Shown here piece after piece: positions 54,436-63,886 of a DNA stretch of 64,000 nucleotides; the first letter of the stretch is position 1, and each line of letters opens with the position of its first letter. The stretch lies in contig NC_088717.1 in the NCBI RefSeq assembly GCF_963576615.1, forward strand, positions 13,150,108-13,214,107, read 5' to 3'. Made by a program: the position numbers and the translations under genes. This DNA is from Watersipora subatra (lineage: Eukaryota > Bryozoa > Gymnolaemata > Cheilostomatida > Watersiporidae). The notes beneath the pieces were generated by a model, which worked only from the letters and a program-made list of their open reading frames with translations, made no database searches and was not told the DNA's origin.

Positions 54436-55006
54436 TTATGCTAAAATATATTCTGTGCTCACTCCATCGTTACATACTCTTCTTTTTGAATAAAAATATG
54501 TTAATCCAGTTCTAAGTTGAGTGTATGAGAACACTCTATTGTCTTTTTTTACAAAACCTTTGTTTACCCCTTCCTTAGGAGATCTTGAATGTAATACTTT
54601 TAAAAAAGTGTCTTTTGTAAAACTATTCGTAGTTTTACTTAATCCTTTACTGCTATGCTTTGTAGAATGAGTTTCATCATTCCAGCATAAGTAAGTCTTA
54701 GAATTTAAGGCTACTATTCCATGACCTGAAAATTCTACTTTGAATAAACCAGGAGTCCTTATATCATATTGATATACTTCTTTGCAACAATTTTGTAATT
54801 CCCACAACTTTGTAGGAACAGATTTACAGAGTTGGAAATCATCCGCGTGTCGATCGCAATACATCCTAGGAAACCATTTTCCATATTCTTTGTAGTATAT
54901 ATCAGCGATCTCTTTTCTAACGATATTATCCATAGGTGCTGAAAGAGCCATGTAGGCACGATCTGTATCCATCGCCACATACTGGAAGTCCTTTCTGTCG
55001 AAGTAT
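54436..55006 (-). CDS. DNA polymerase B, exon 3 (motif C)
   Basis: Begins after a TATTTTAG acceptor in phase 2 and reaches a stop at 54436. YVAMDTDRAYM contains the Asp-Thr-Asp of motif C, which binds the second catalytic metal. The downstream 170 residues form thumb-like sequence with Cys-His residues (MYCDRHADDFQLC, QNCCKEV). Confidence 0.85.
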
Positions 55007-55136
55007 CTAAAATAAAAAATTTCAATCCTTAATTCTTGTTATCTTAGTATTATAATACTCCCATTTCAAAAAATTATCATTCAAATGTTTACCATTATAC
55101 ATATTTTTTCTAAAAGATACAAATGAGATTACTTAC

Positions 55137-55228
55137 CTATCCATGAAGTCATAGTAGAACTCCAACATCCGAAGTTTAGCCAGTTGTAATATGGAGAATC
55201 CGATATGTACAGGTATATCCATTTTCAT
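55137..55228 (-). CDS. DNA polymerase B, exon 2
   Basis: A 92-nt exon between TTATTCAG and GTAAGT. It enters in phase 0 and leaves in phase 2, exactly joining exons 1 and 3. It encodes HIGFSILQLAKLRMLEFYYD, which resembles the segment between motifs B and C in Polinton-type PolB. Too short to stand out without its splice sites. Confidence 0.8.
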
Positions 55229-55339
55229 CTGAATAAATATATATACAGTCCTATTAGATTCCTTTACATATATTAGCTCAAGTAAATTTTTCATTATGAT
55301 TCAATTATATCAATAAGATAATAAATATATACTACTAAC

Positions 55340-58300
55340 CGAAGGCTTGTGTTGAGTCAACTCATAGAAGCTATCAACGATTTCCTCCAAAGATTCAAAT
55401 CTGTGTGATCGTATTCTCAAGGATGCTTCATAATCTCCTTGAATATACTTGACATTTCGATGTTTTAATTTCTCAGTGATTGTTTTCCCGTACGATGAAT
55501 TTCCAATGAGTTTATTGGTTGTGGCTATCAACTCTTGGTCAGGATCTTTGTCACCAGCTCTTCTAGCATTTGAGACAGATTCTCCAAATGACTGGAAAAC
55601 TCTTCTAGGGGTGTATTCTATGACTTGATATATTTTGGTTATAATCAATCCATGATTAAGATACCATTTTGCTAAAGTGGTGAGTAGTAAAATTTTTTCT
55701 CCAAACATACTCCCCACCAAAGTTCGTTGTTCTTGAGGTAGCATTCCTTCCTTTTCAGCAAATTCTTTCATACTTTCACTAAGATGATTTCTATTCAAAG
55801 ATGTATTCTTGAAAATGGGGCTCATTTCTGAAAACTTTTCGTATAAGTTTTCAGGAACAGATATATCGCATTCAATGAATCCATATATCTCCCCTTTTAT
55901 AATCTGCTGAATAATCTCATCCTCGGTGGCAAAGGAATTGGAAGGATAAAACTCTTCGTTGAAGATACTAATAAAGTTCTTAATCTCGGTGTTATCCTCA
56001 ATCATCTTGTTCCATTCACACTCCCAGATTCTTACTAAACGATATCCAAGTTCTTTAACATATTCTTCCTTCTTTATCGTTTCCTCCAGAACTTCACTCA
56101 TTGGTCGATTCTTATATGGATGTATACTTATTCCTTTGGTCTTGTTACAGTTATGTTCATGCCAGAAACATCCATGAAATTGAAACACTGTATTCGATTC
56201 TTCACAATATCCATCAACAGGAAGATTATGTTGTCCAATTCTAAATTCTTTATCGTTGTTTTCATGTAAGATTTGAATATTGTCCTTCCAAGTCAAAAAT
56301 TGTAACCATCCATGAGCAGCCATGCTATTTTTTCGAGAATGAGTGTATGCAAATCCATTTTCGAATCGTCTTATTCTAGGGTTTCCAGTAGGCATTTCTT
56401 GCATCATACTCCACAAATATAATGCATTTGCATCAACTCCTAGAATAAGTTCACAAAGTTTGGATTCCTTTCCAAACTTTCTTTCTCGAATCAGTGTTTT
56501 CTTCGACTCATGAAGTCTGTGAAAAACAATGCTAGGTCCACCTACGATATTGTCCTTGATAGTAAAGTAAATATCTTTATCACTTTCCTTGATCAGACAG
56601 ACAGGTTGACAAGCTTTGAAATGATGTGATGAGATTGTCTGATGATGAGAACTCATAGGATGAGGAGGCGAATCTGAAAGTTTCAACATCCATTTTACTG
56701 CCAATCCAGGAAGTGAAATGGCATCTTTCAACATATCGATTCCCATGGTTCTGTAAACTTCTTTTTGTTTTTCTACAGCTTCAACAAATGGTACTACATC
56801 GAGATTGTTGTACCATACTAGAAAATCTTTTAACGTTTTCATCTTCTCTTGTTTCCAAATGTTTAAACAGATTTCATAATCAGCATCCGAAATATGTTCA
56901 TCTCTCAAAGAACTGTAAAAGCATTCTTTAGCTGGTAGAAACGGTTGTTTCAACTTCTCAAGATCATCCATATATTCATAAGGATAGAATCCTTTTTGTT
57001 GAGAGCATTTGAAAGCTTTGAGATACTTTGCATAGGAAAATCCTGGAGCAATGAAGTTGGAAATATCCAAGAATTTGAATCTTCTTGATTGAATACAGCT
57101 CATCTTGTTTGTTCTTTTCACTACAAAATCAAAATCTTCGTCTTCTGTGTCTTGAAGACATCGAAGTAGAGGTCCTTTCATCACATTCAGGTCGTAGTTT
57201 TGTGAATTAAATCCTAGAATCGGAATACATGAGATGAATTTGTCGAAACGATTAAATAAATGACAAAATTCCTCTCTTGAATGGTATACTCGAGGATTGG
57301 AAAATTTGCAGGATTTAAATCTTTCTTCAACTTTTCCTTGCTTTTCAGCTTTTGCCTTCATCAACTGTCTAATGTAGTAAAGTTTTTTTTCAAGGATATC
57401 CCGGGCTTCATCAGCAATTTGGGAAATATACTGAACAAAAGAAGATATACAAGAATCAGTATCTCCCTCACTTACAAAACACTTTGGATCCTTAAATCCG
57501 GGTACATTTGAACAAACTGATATACTCATCAATTCGTGTCTCGATGTGAATGTAACCGAATTGGAATTTGGTGGAAGGTCGGATTTTGGAAGATAACACT
57601 CGATATCATAGGTGATTAAAAAGGGATAATAAGTATCTTCCTCAGCCACGGATATTCCTATCTCTCGTTTCAGTTGTTCGAAAATTGTAGGTGTTGCCTT
57701 AAACTTTCCTCCTTCGAAGATGAAGTTTGTTACTACTTCTTGACTACATTTATGTCTATTGAAATTTCCTCTTTTTGTAAAGCTCACTTCACGGGAAGGA
57801 CAACTAAACCCTTTAGTATAAGCATTAACATCCTTGATGAAACTGAAATGAGAGTTCTGCAAATCGAGGAAGAGTTCCTTTCCCTCTTTTTGGGACGATG
57901 TCCAGATGACTGTTGAGGTTTCATCAGCATTCAGAGAAAATACGGTTATACGGAGGTCAAAACATTTCTCAAGAGAAATTAAGTCTCCTAACTCAATTCC
58001 AGGAAAATTATTCAACAGATCTTTGTAGGATGAGGAAGAAGAAATGTGATTCGAGTACTTTTGAAATAGCACCTTCACAAGTTGCTGTTTTGGTCTTTGT
58101 CTGGTGCAACTACATCGGTTTGAACACTTACACATTTCCTTCAATGCTAAACATCTGAAGAAACAGAGATTGTCTGTGTAAGGAGTGCAGCTATGAGGAA
58201 TGTTATGCATAGTGATTACATGTCGATTGTTAGGAATGTGAGTCGGAAGATCTGAAGCCATTCCTATTTGCCCCATTCCAATCAATTTATAGAAATAGAA

Positions 58301-58687
58301 TGAAATATTGGTAATTATATTCAATTTCCAAGCTGTATTCGGGCGTTCTCGAATCGCTATAGCAGCAAGATCTTGTCTTGTCAATTCTTCAAAGAAATTC
58401 TGTAGTTCCTGTCTTGTTGTAATCAGTTTTGCTTTTTTTAAAATTGTAGCATTATTCGATGAAGCATGAAAATATCTTAATTCTCCTGAAGTTTTATGTT
58501 CAAGAATGCATCCCACACTACAATTTAACTTAGCTCTTGTTTGTAACCCATTCCAAGTTGTCAACATCTCGTTCCATATTCTTTCCGAATGGTTTGGAGT
58601 TGGAAGTTCTGCTTGAGGAATATTTCCATTCCATAAATTTACGTTTAACGTTTCAACAACTCTTCCTCGTCGTCTTTTTGTTTTCAT
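55340..58687 (-). CDS. DNA polymerase B (protein-primed, Polinton/virus type), exon 1
   Basis: 1,116 codons. Order: a Cys-rich DNLCFFRCLA region (residues about 172-195), a zinc-finger-like FTKRGNFNRHKC (303-314), then 3'-5' exonuclease motifs I (TYDIECYLP, about 359), II (FNSQNYDLN, about 493) and III (YNNLDVV, about 626). GGPS follows near 717, polymerase motif A DANALYLWSM (752-761), an inserted endonuclease-like segment FHGCFWHEHNC (837-847) with WECEW near 890, and motif B KLIGNSSYGKT (1059-1069). Motif C lies two exons on. Spliced length about 1,336 residues. The enzyme would replicate the element by protein priming at the TIR ends. The exon donor is GTTAGT after HKPS. All catalytic motifs are intact. 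It lies in frame with, and 6 nt behind, the zinc-finger ORF. Confidence 0.93.
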
Positions 58688-58693
58688 AGCATT

Positions 58694-59467
58694 TCAATAT
58701 CTTCTTATTAACTCATCCCATTCCTCATCATCATTAACAGGAATGATATCCTGATTATCTTGTTCTCTTTCATTTTCGATAGGAACGATGGGCTCGACTC
58801 TATCATTAATACCAACTAAATTGTCATCATCAGCGTCCACTTCATTTTCATTTCTTTCGATTTGATTTGTAGGTTGATCAGATAAATAACTATTTTCTTT
58901 GATTTCATTTGTATTTTCTTCTTCTGATACATCTGATTCATCGGTTTCATCATCAGCAAGATTACGAGTAATAGGAGTTACTGTTATCTTAGATCGAGTA
59001 GGATCTCCTCTTCCAATTTGAGTTGAAGCAGAACGAAATGAAGAATGATGAGAATCATTCTTTACTTTTTTGAAAATGAAAGGGTGATCGGAAACTTGTA
59101 TAATAATTGAGCTATCATCATCATCATCATATTTGCGATATTGTTCCGAAGAATCATTAGTTGATGATGTAAACGATTCTGAACTTTCATTCGATTGGAG
59201 ATGAATGTGCTTGACATGTCTTTTGAGGATTGATTTTTTGTTAAATGAAGTCGAACATTCTAAGCAGATATATTTATTAGCTGAAACGGATAATGCACTT
59301 CTTTCCCTACTTCTGCTTCTTTCTCTATTATCAATTGAAGTGGAAGGAGTAGAATTTTCCGAAGAAATTAAATTATGCTCTCGTGAAAGCTTGAACATCT
59401 TTGAGGAAGAATTCCAACTGTCAAGATTTAAAAAACTCATTTTACTATTCTCTCTACATTTATTCAT
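58694..59467 (-). CDS. C2H2 zinc-finger protein, upstream of and in frame with PolB
   Basis: 257 residues. One classical C2H2 finger (YICLECSTSFNKKSILKRHV, then KHIH; residues 66-89) is preceded by an Arg/Ser-rich patch (RSRSRERS) and followed by acidic and Ser-rich disordered sequence. Its TGA stop at 58694-58696 is followed by two codons and then the PolB ATG in the same frame. It may be the N-terminal domain of a larger polymerase protein cut by a nonsense mutation, a readthrough arrangement, or a separate regulatory gene. The finger could bind the nearby repeats. Confidence 0.75.
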   Translation of the reverse strand: MNKCRENSKMSFLNLDSWNSSSKMFKLSREHNLISSENSTPSTSIDNRERSRSRERSALSVSANKYICLECSTSFNKKSILKRHVKHIHLQSNESSESFTSSTNDSSEQYRKYDDDDDSSIIIQVSDHPFIFKKVKNDSHHSSFRSASTQIGRGDPTRSKITVTPITRNLADDETDESDVSEEENTNEIKENSYLSDQPTNQIERNENEVDADDDNLVGINDRVEPIVPIENEREQDNQDIIPVNDDEEWDELIRRY

Positions 59468-59580
59468 TCATTAAAAAAATTTTCCACCAATTATTGTAAA
59501 TCAACTTACCTCATCAGATTTGCTCCACTCTCCTTCTGAATGGGGAGTTGCCAGATACATTTCCTCGATGTAATCAAATT

Positions 59581-59816
59581 TCGGAGATATATAATCCAGT
59601 GAAACAGAGATAATCCAAAGTTCTGAGAGAAGATTATACATAGATATCCAAATTGTAGAATTAATCCAAACTTTTGTGAGAAATATAATCCAGTTAGTTC
59701 GGAGAAATATAATCCAGTGAAACAGAGATAATCCAAAATTCTGAGAGAAGATTATACGTAGATATCCAAATTGTAGAATTAATCCAAACTTTTGTGAGAT
59801 ATATAATCCAGTTAGG
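59581..59816 (-). repeat. Two 118-bp direct repeats upstream of the zinc-finger gene
   Basis: Copies 59581-59698 and 59699-59816 are almost identical and contain several TAATCC motifs (ATAATCCAGT, GATAATCCAA, TTAATCCAAA). They lie in the 5' region of the minus-strand unit, so they could be promoter or leader elements. Confidence 0.85.
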
Positions 59817-59947
59817 TATAGAAATAGTTCGAAAAAAACTCTCGATAATGGTGAGTCCATCAAACTTGGCTGTATTTATACTAGTCAAGTTCAAGGAGGT
59901 GGAACCTGCACAAAAGCTATAAATCACTTCTAATCCAACTTGTCTCA

Positions 59948-60440
59948 CTCAACTTTCGCGAAATTGGATTTCGCGAAAGTGAATTTCGCGAAATTGGATT
60001 TCGCGAAATTACACATTATATATTATATAGTCAACTTTCGCGAAATTGAATTTCGCGAAAGTGAATTTCGCGAAATTCCATTTCGCGAAATTACACATTA
60101 TATATATTATATAGTCAACTTTCGCGAAATTACATATTATATGTATTATATAGTCAACTTTCGCGAAATTGAATTTCGCGAAAGTGAATTTCGCGAAATT
60201 ACACATTATATATATTATATAGACAACTTTCGCGAAATTGAATTTCGCGAAAGTGAATTTCGTGAAATTGGATTTCGCGAAATTACAGATTATATATATT
60301 ATATAGTCAACTTTCGCGAAATTGAATTTCGCGAAAGTGAAATTCGCGAAATTGGATTTCGCGAAATTATACATTATATATATTATATAGTCAACTTTCG
60401 CGAAATTGAATCTCGCGATTTTCAATTTCGCGAAAAGTCT
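59948..60440. promoter_or_regulatory. Array of 22 TCGCGA palindromes: candidate replication origin or bidirectional control region
   Basis: Twenty-one TTCGCGAA cores plus one CTCGCGAT, mostly as ATTTCGCGAAATT or CTTTCGCGAAAGT, with one TTCGTGAA variant. They are grouped in about seven blocks, each starting TCAACTTTCGCGAAATT and ending in an ATTATATATATTATATAG spacer. The array lies between the divergent minus-strand and p305 units. Repeated palindromes with AT-rich spacers resemble iterons bound by a dimeric protein. Confidence 0.8.
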
Positions 60441-60505
60441 TCTGATATTATGGATGATGCAACTAAATTTATCATAACTCATTAATCATTTGATGAGGAG
60501 AATTG

Positions 60506-60512
60506 TATATAA
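60506..60512 (+). promoter_or_regulatory. TATA box for p305
   Basis: TATATAA, 28 nt upstream of a TCAGTT initiator-like sequence (60538-60543) and 70 bp upstream of the p305 ATG. Spacing suits a pol II core promoter. Confidence 0.6.
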
Positions 60513-60581
60513 CCAGCAGAATTTTACTAAAACGATATCAGTTGTTCATTCAAACTCGGAGAATTAACACACTACACAACT

Positions 60582-61499
60582 ATGGAGGATAATACTCAAT
60601 CTGGAGTGATAAAACCGGGATCGAATAGTTCAGTGAAGATGTCGAAAAAGAAAATGTCACCTGTAACTCTTTCTAACACGACTCCTCCTACGAAGAAGAA
60701 GAAATCCAACCAAATCGAAACGAATTTGGAGCAAAGGGTAAAAGATGTGGCAGACAAGTTAAGAACATTAAGTAAGGCTACTTTAATGGAAGCAAAATCA
60801 CTGCAGAGAATGTCAGATCTTTCAATAGGATTGATTATGGAGGTGACAAAAACGGAAGAAGCTCATTCGATCCATGGAGCGTGCTGTATCATTCACTTCA
60901 ACTATGTGGAAAATGGGATTAGTAAATCTACTGCTGTATTTGCTCTACAACGATTTCTGGATGGATCGCTGTCTTATCCAAGTATTATGGTATATCTTGG
61001 ATTAAAACCTAAGAGTAATGGACAGGGAAGTTACCATGACTTAAGAAGAGTAACAGAAGGAACCTCAACTCCCTCGGACATGAAACGTACTCTAGCCAAT
61101 CTGAGATCGAAGAGACTTGAAAAACTTATACAACATTTCGAGATTCGTCATCTCAAGGAGTTCAAAGCACCATCTATTTTCCACTATCACAATGTTGGAG
61201 CAAGTGAATACAAAGATGGTGAAGGCAATGTGGATGTGGTACCAACTGTAGCATTTTCAACCAAAGTTGATGGAGAGGAAGTTCAAGGAACTTTAACGAT
61301 GCCTTCGAGATGTGCCCTTTCGTTGAAAGAAAATTATCCGGGTATCATTATATACAAGGGGCTAGTAACATCTCACAATACTCGCGAATACTACGATGTA
61401 GTAGTCATGGGACATGAAGAAGCAAGCAGATTTTACGAGAGTTCGGTACAATGCAAAAAGGATCCTGCTATCTCACTTATTTCCGATGACGATGAGTGA
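60582..61499 (+). CDS. Element protein p305, divergent gene, unknown function
   Basis: 305 residues, ATG 42 nt after the initiator-like TCAGTT. A Lys/Ser/Thr-rich N-terminus with a basic patch (TKKKKS) could be a nuclear signal. A predicted helical stretch (LEQRVKDVADKLRTLSKATL) and a compact C-terminal part (VVPTVAFSTKVDGEEVQGTL, LKENYPGIIIYKGLV, TREYYDVVV) follow, and the acidic tail ends ISDDDE. Basic N-terminus plus acidic tail recalls viral single-stranded DNA-binding proteins, and short DNA-binding genes do accompany PolB in some elements, but I cannot name a family. It is the only plus-strand gene of the element and reads away from the palindrome array. Confidence 0.75.
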   Translation: MEDNTQSGVIKPGSNSSVKMSKKKMSPVTLSNTTPPTKKKKSNQIETNLEQRVKDVADKLRTLSKATLMEAKSLQRMSDLSIGLIMEVTKTEEAHSIHGACCIIHFNYVENGISKSTAVFALQRFLDGSLSYPSIMVYLGLKPKSNGQGSYHDLRRVTEGTSTPSDMKRTLANLRSKRLEKLIQHFEIRHLKEFKAPSIFHYHNVGASEYKDGEGNVDVVPTVAFSTKVDGEEVQGTLTMPSRCALSLKENYPGIIIYKGLVTSHNTREYYDVVVMGHEEASRFYESSVQCKKDPAISLISDDDE

Positions 61500-61520
61500 T
61501 TGATGAACAACTCGATACAA

Positions 61521-61710
61521 ACTTCGTTTTAAAGAATGTACATGAACATTTTCTTATATATATTCAATGTTTCATTTATACTATATTATCTTTATTCTGA
61601 CTTATCTACTTGTACACTTCGTTTTAAAGAATGTACATGAACATTTTCTTATATATATTCAATGTTTCATTTATACTATATTATCTTTATTGTGACTTAT
61701 CTTCTTGTAC
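61521..61710 (+). repeat. Two 95-bp tandem repeats after p305
   Basis: Copies 61521-61615 and 61616-61710 differ at a handful of bases. The unit shares the CTTATATATATTCAATGTTTC phrase (split over its middle) with the 60-bp repeats at 61941. Confidence 0.9.
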
Positions 61711-61940
61711 ATTTCATATATTTCAAGTTAAACATAAACTATTTTATTTTTATTGAAACGAAATGATGATGGAAATAATGAATAATACATATAAATATAT
61801 CTTTTAAAGTGAATAATTTTGTAATAAAACTGATCTTTCATTCAACATATATAAAAAAAACCGAAAATAAAAATCCTTAGAATTCTTAACCATTCAAGAG
61901 CTTCAACATTACAAAAACATCAAATCTTCAAAAAAAATAA

Positions 61941-62060
61941 CTTTGTACATAAACACTTTCTCATATATATTCAACGTTCTCAAATATATAACATTCTCCA
62001 CTTTGCACATAAACACTTTCTCATATATATTCCATGTTTCAAATATATAACAATCTCCGG
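61941..62060 (+). repeat. Two 60-bp repeats running into the right TIR
   Basis: CTTTG(T/C)ACATAAACACTTTC begins both copies (61941 and 62001). The second overlaps the inner TIR edge. Confidence 0.85.
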
Positions 62061-62543
62061 AAAATCAACCCCTCGGTGTCCCAGATATTAACCCCCTCAC
62101 TCATCCGGTAGGTAATCTCTCGCTCTCCTCGATAATCCACGAGATCCACTCCGGAAAACCATCTAGCCCTCGATGTCCCAGATATTCACCCCCACTATTC
62201 CACCGATAATCGGCGACGATTCGCCCGACTAATCCGCGACGATTCCCCCGACTAATCCTGCGATAATCCGCGTTTAATCGGATGACTCATCCCCCGCTAA
62301 TCGGATGACTCATCCACAGATAATCCGCCGATTACGCCAGGAGCGGATCCGTAACCCCTCGAATTCAACCCCCTACTCTACACCACAATTTCCCCCCAAA
62401 CCCCAACATCTCATTCAACTCCACACGATTCAATCTACACCCCTAGCCAATTTAATTCACAACCCCCTTTTTCTATCCTCCCCCCCCCCCCCCCCCGCTG
62501 GATCCGTCACTTTTGTGTGTAGATCTGCTCTCTATATACTACT
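62040..62543 (-). repeat. Right terminal inverted repeat
   Basis: 504 bp. The length excess over the left TIR comes mostly from a run of 17 C at 62480-62496, where the left copy has 6 G (51599-51604). Confidence 0.95.
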
Positions 62544-62549
62544 CTCATG
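62544..62549 (+). other. Target site duplication, right
   Basis: CTCATG, directly after the terminal ACTACT. Confidence 0.9.
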
Positions 62550-62733
62550 TCTATACACAGCATATCTCTATAAAAATAATAGCTGGTTTATTAATATATA
62601 TTATTATATGGTAATATTATATGGTAATATTATATTATTATAATATATCATGTATTTACTTCTTTTATTTCTATAATTTTTGATTTGTTGCAAATAAACA
62701 AGTTTTATCAAAAAGTAAAGTATATAGCAAATT

Positions 62734-62821
62734 GTAGCAAATTTCGTCATGCTCTTAGGAAATGGAGGTTCAGTTTACGATCTAATAGATTGTTCAAAGA
62801 TTGTTGCAGGCTACTGCAATT
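62734..62821 (+). repeat. 88-bp direct repeat, left copy
   Basis: GTAGCAAATTTCGTCATGCT to GGCTACTGCAATT; the partner is 63799-63886, with few differences. Confidence 0.9.
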
Positions 62822-63798
62822 ACTGCAATGACTATACTTATTTCGACGATATTGTTAACAACGATAAGCTGAGCTCAACCACCAATTAATGTAACTAGAC
62901 CCAGCTGAACAGTCCGAGAATGCAACACGCTCGCGCCCAGATGCCCGCACGACACAAGCCAACAGCACCGGCGCCGCCAAGGCACGACAGGACCACAGAA
63001 GTAATACCAAACCTACCAGCCAGGCAAGCCCAGAAACAGCGACTACCAACCTGTCACCCAAGGGCACTCTGTCAACACCAGCTAGTTTACAAGCAGTGAT
63101 AAAAAAGGTGTAATCAAAAAACAAAAAACGAAATCTTACTATCTTGGTAATACAAAATAAACGTTTAATCACCATATATTTACGGTATAAGTTTAGGCCA
63201 GCAAGTAATTTTACTCCCTATATTGGCTAACGAGGCAGTGCTCTAACTATTGAATTGTCTGTTTAAATCTACAGCCTGTTATAATTGTCATTAGTCTACG
63301 TAATAAACTTAGTAGGCTTATTCTATATAGATACCTAGCTGATGCTGAGAGCACTTTGACGGTAGATTGGACTTTGCTTGAACTTTACTACTAAAGTCTG
63401 TGTGGCGTCTGTGTCACTGACTACTTCCAGTGTAATGCGAAGACGATTCTAAAGTTTTGGCGGTAGTTCGTGCGTCTGTATCACTGACTCCTTCCAGTGT
63501 AATACAAAGACGATTTTAAAGTTTTGACAGTTGTTCGTGTGTTTGTATCACTGATTACGTCCAGTGTAATACAAAGACTATTGTTTATGCTGACTTAGTT
63601 TGCAGCCTGTAGGTGAGAGCGCTGAAATTGACGACGCTTTCTTTATGACTTTGCCATCTGGCAGTTCGATCAATCAGAACTGTATGCCAAGAACTTTCAG
63701 GATCGTTACGTTAGCTTTCCGTATCGTCCAGCTTACTTTTACTTAGAGTGGTTTGAACCTCTGTAGAGCGTAGTGTTTAAGCGAGTAAAGATTTCACT
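62822..63798. other. Segment between the direct repeats
   Basis: Includes a GC-rich 62880-63090 stretch of unknown origin. The long minus-strand frame there has no recognisable domain and I do not call it. A tandem repeat follows at 63411. No gene supported. Confidence 0.5.
63411..63583 (+). repeat. 67-bp tandem repeat, 2.6 copies
   Basis: Units start at 63411, 63478 and 63545 with GT(G/A)TCACTGA, and contain TCCAGTGTAAT and CAAAGAC(G/T)AT. Confidence 0.85.
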
Positions 63799-63886
63799 GT
63801 AGCAAATTTCATCATGCTTTTAGGAAATGGAGGTTCAGTTTACGATCTAATAGATTGTTCAAAGAGTGTTGTAGGCTACTGCAATT
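63799..63886 (+). repeat. 88-bp direct repeat, right copy
   Basis: Partner of 62734-62821. Confidence 0.9.

Larger units (their letters stand above)
51552..62543. mobile_element. Polinton/Maverick-like PolB element, 10,992 bp
   Basis: It begins AGTAGTATATAG and ends with the exact inverse, has TIRs of about 490 and 504 bp, and is flanked by the perfect 6-bp repeat CTCATG (51546-51551, 62544-62549). AG termini, long TIRs, 6-bp duplications and a protein-primed-type family B DNA polymerase are the Polinton/Maverick hallmarks. Minus-strand genes: zinc finger, PolB, p195, p212, secreted protein. Plus-strand gene: p305. Missing by my reading: retroviral-type integrase, FtsK/HerA ATPase, Ulp1-like protease and jelly-roll capsids. 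At 11 kb it is shorter than the usual 15-20 kb. It may be an internally reduced Polinton moved in trans, or a distinct self-synthesising or virus-like lineage. Two in-frame stops show some decay. Confidence 0.85.

Noticed and set aside
59940..60485. 181-residue and 157-residue frames across the palindrome array
   Set aside because: They arise from the repeated FRE/FAK-type reading of TTTCGCGAA on both strands; composition is purely repeat-driven.
61521..61710. CRISPR-like repeats in the Polinton-like element
   Set aside because: Only two adjacent 95-bp copies without spacers; the genome is eukaryotic.
62855..63175. 106-residue minus-strand frame
   Set aside because: Hydrophobic composition from GC-rich sequence, no recognisable motif, no splice or promoter support.
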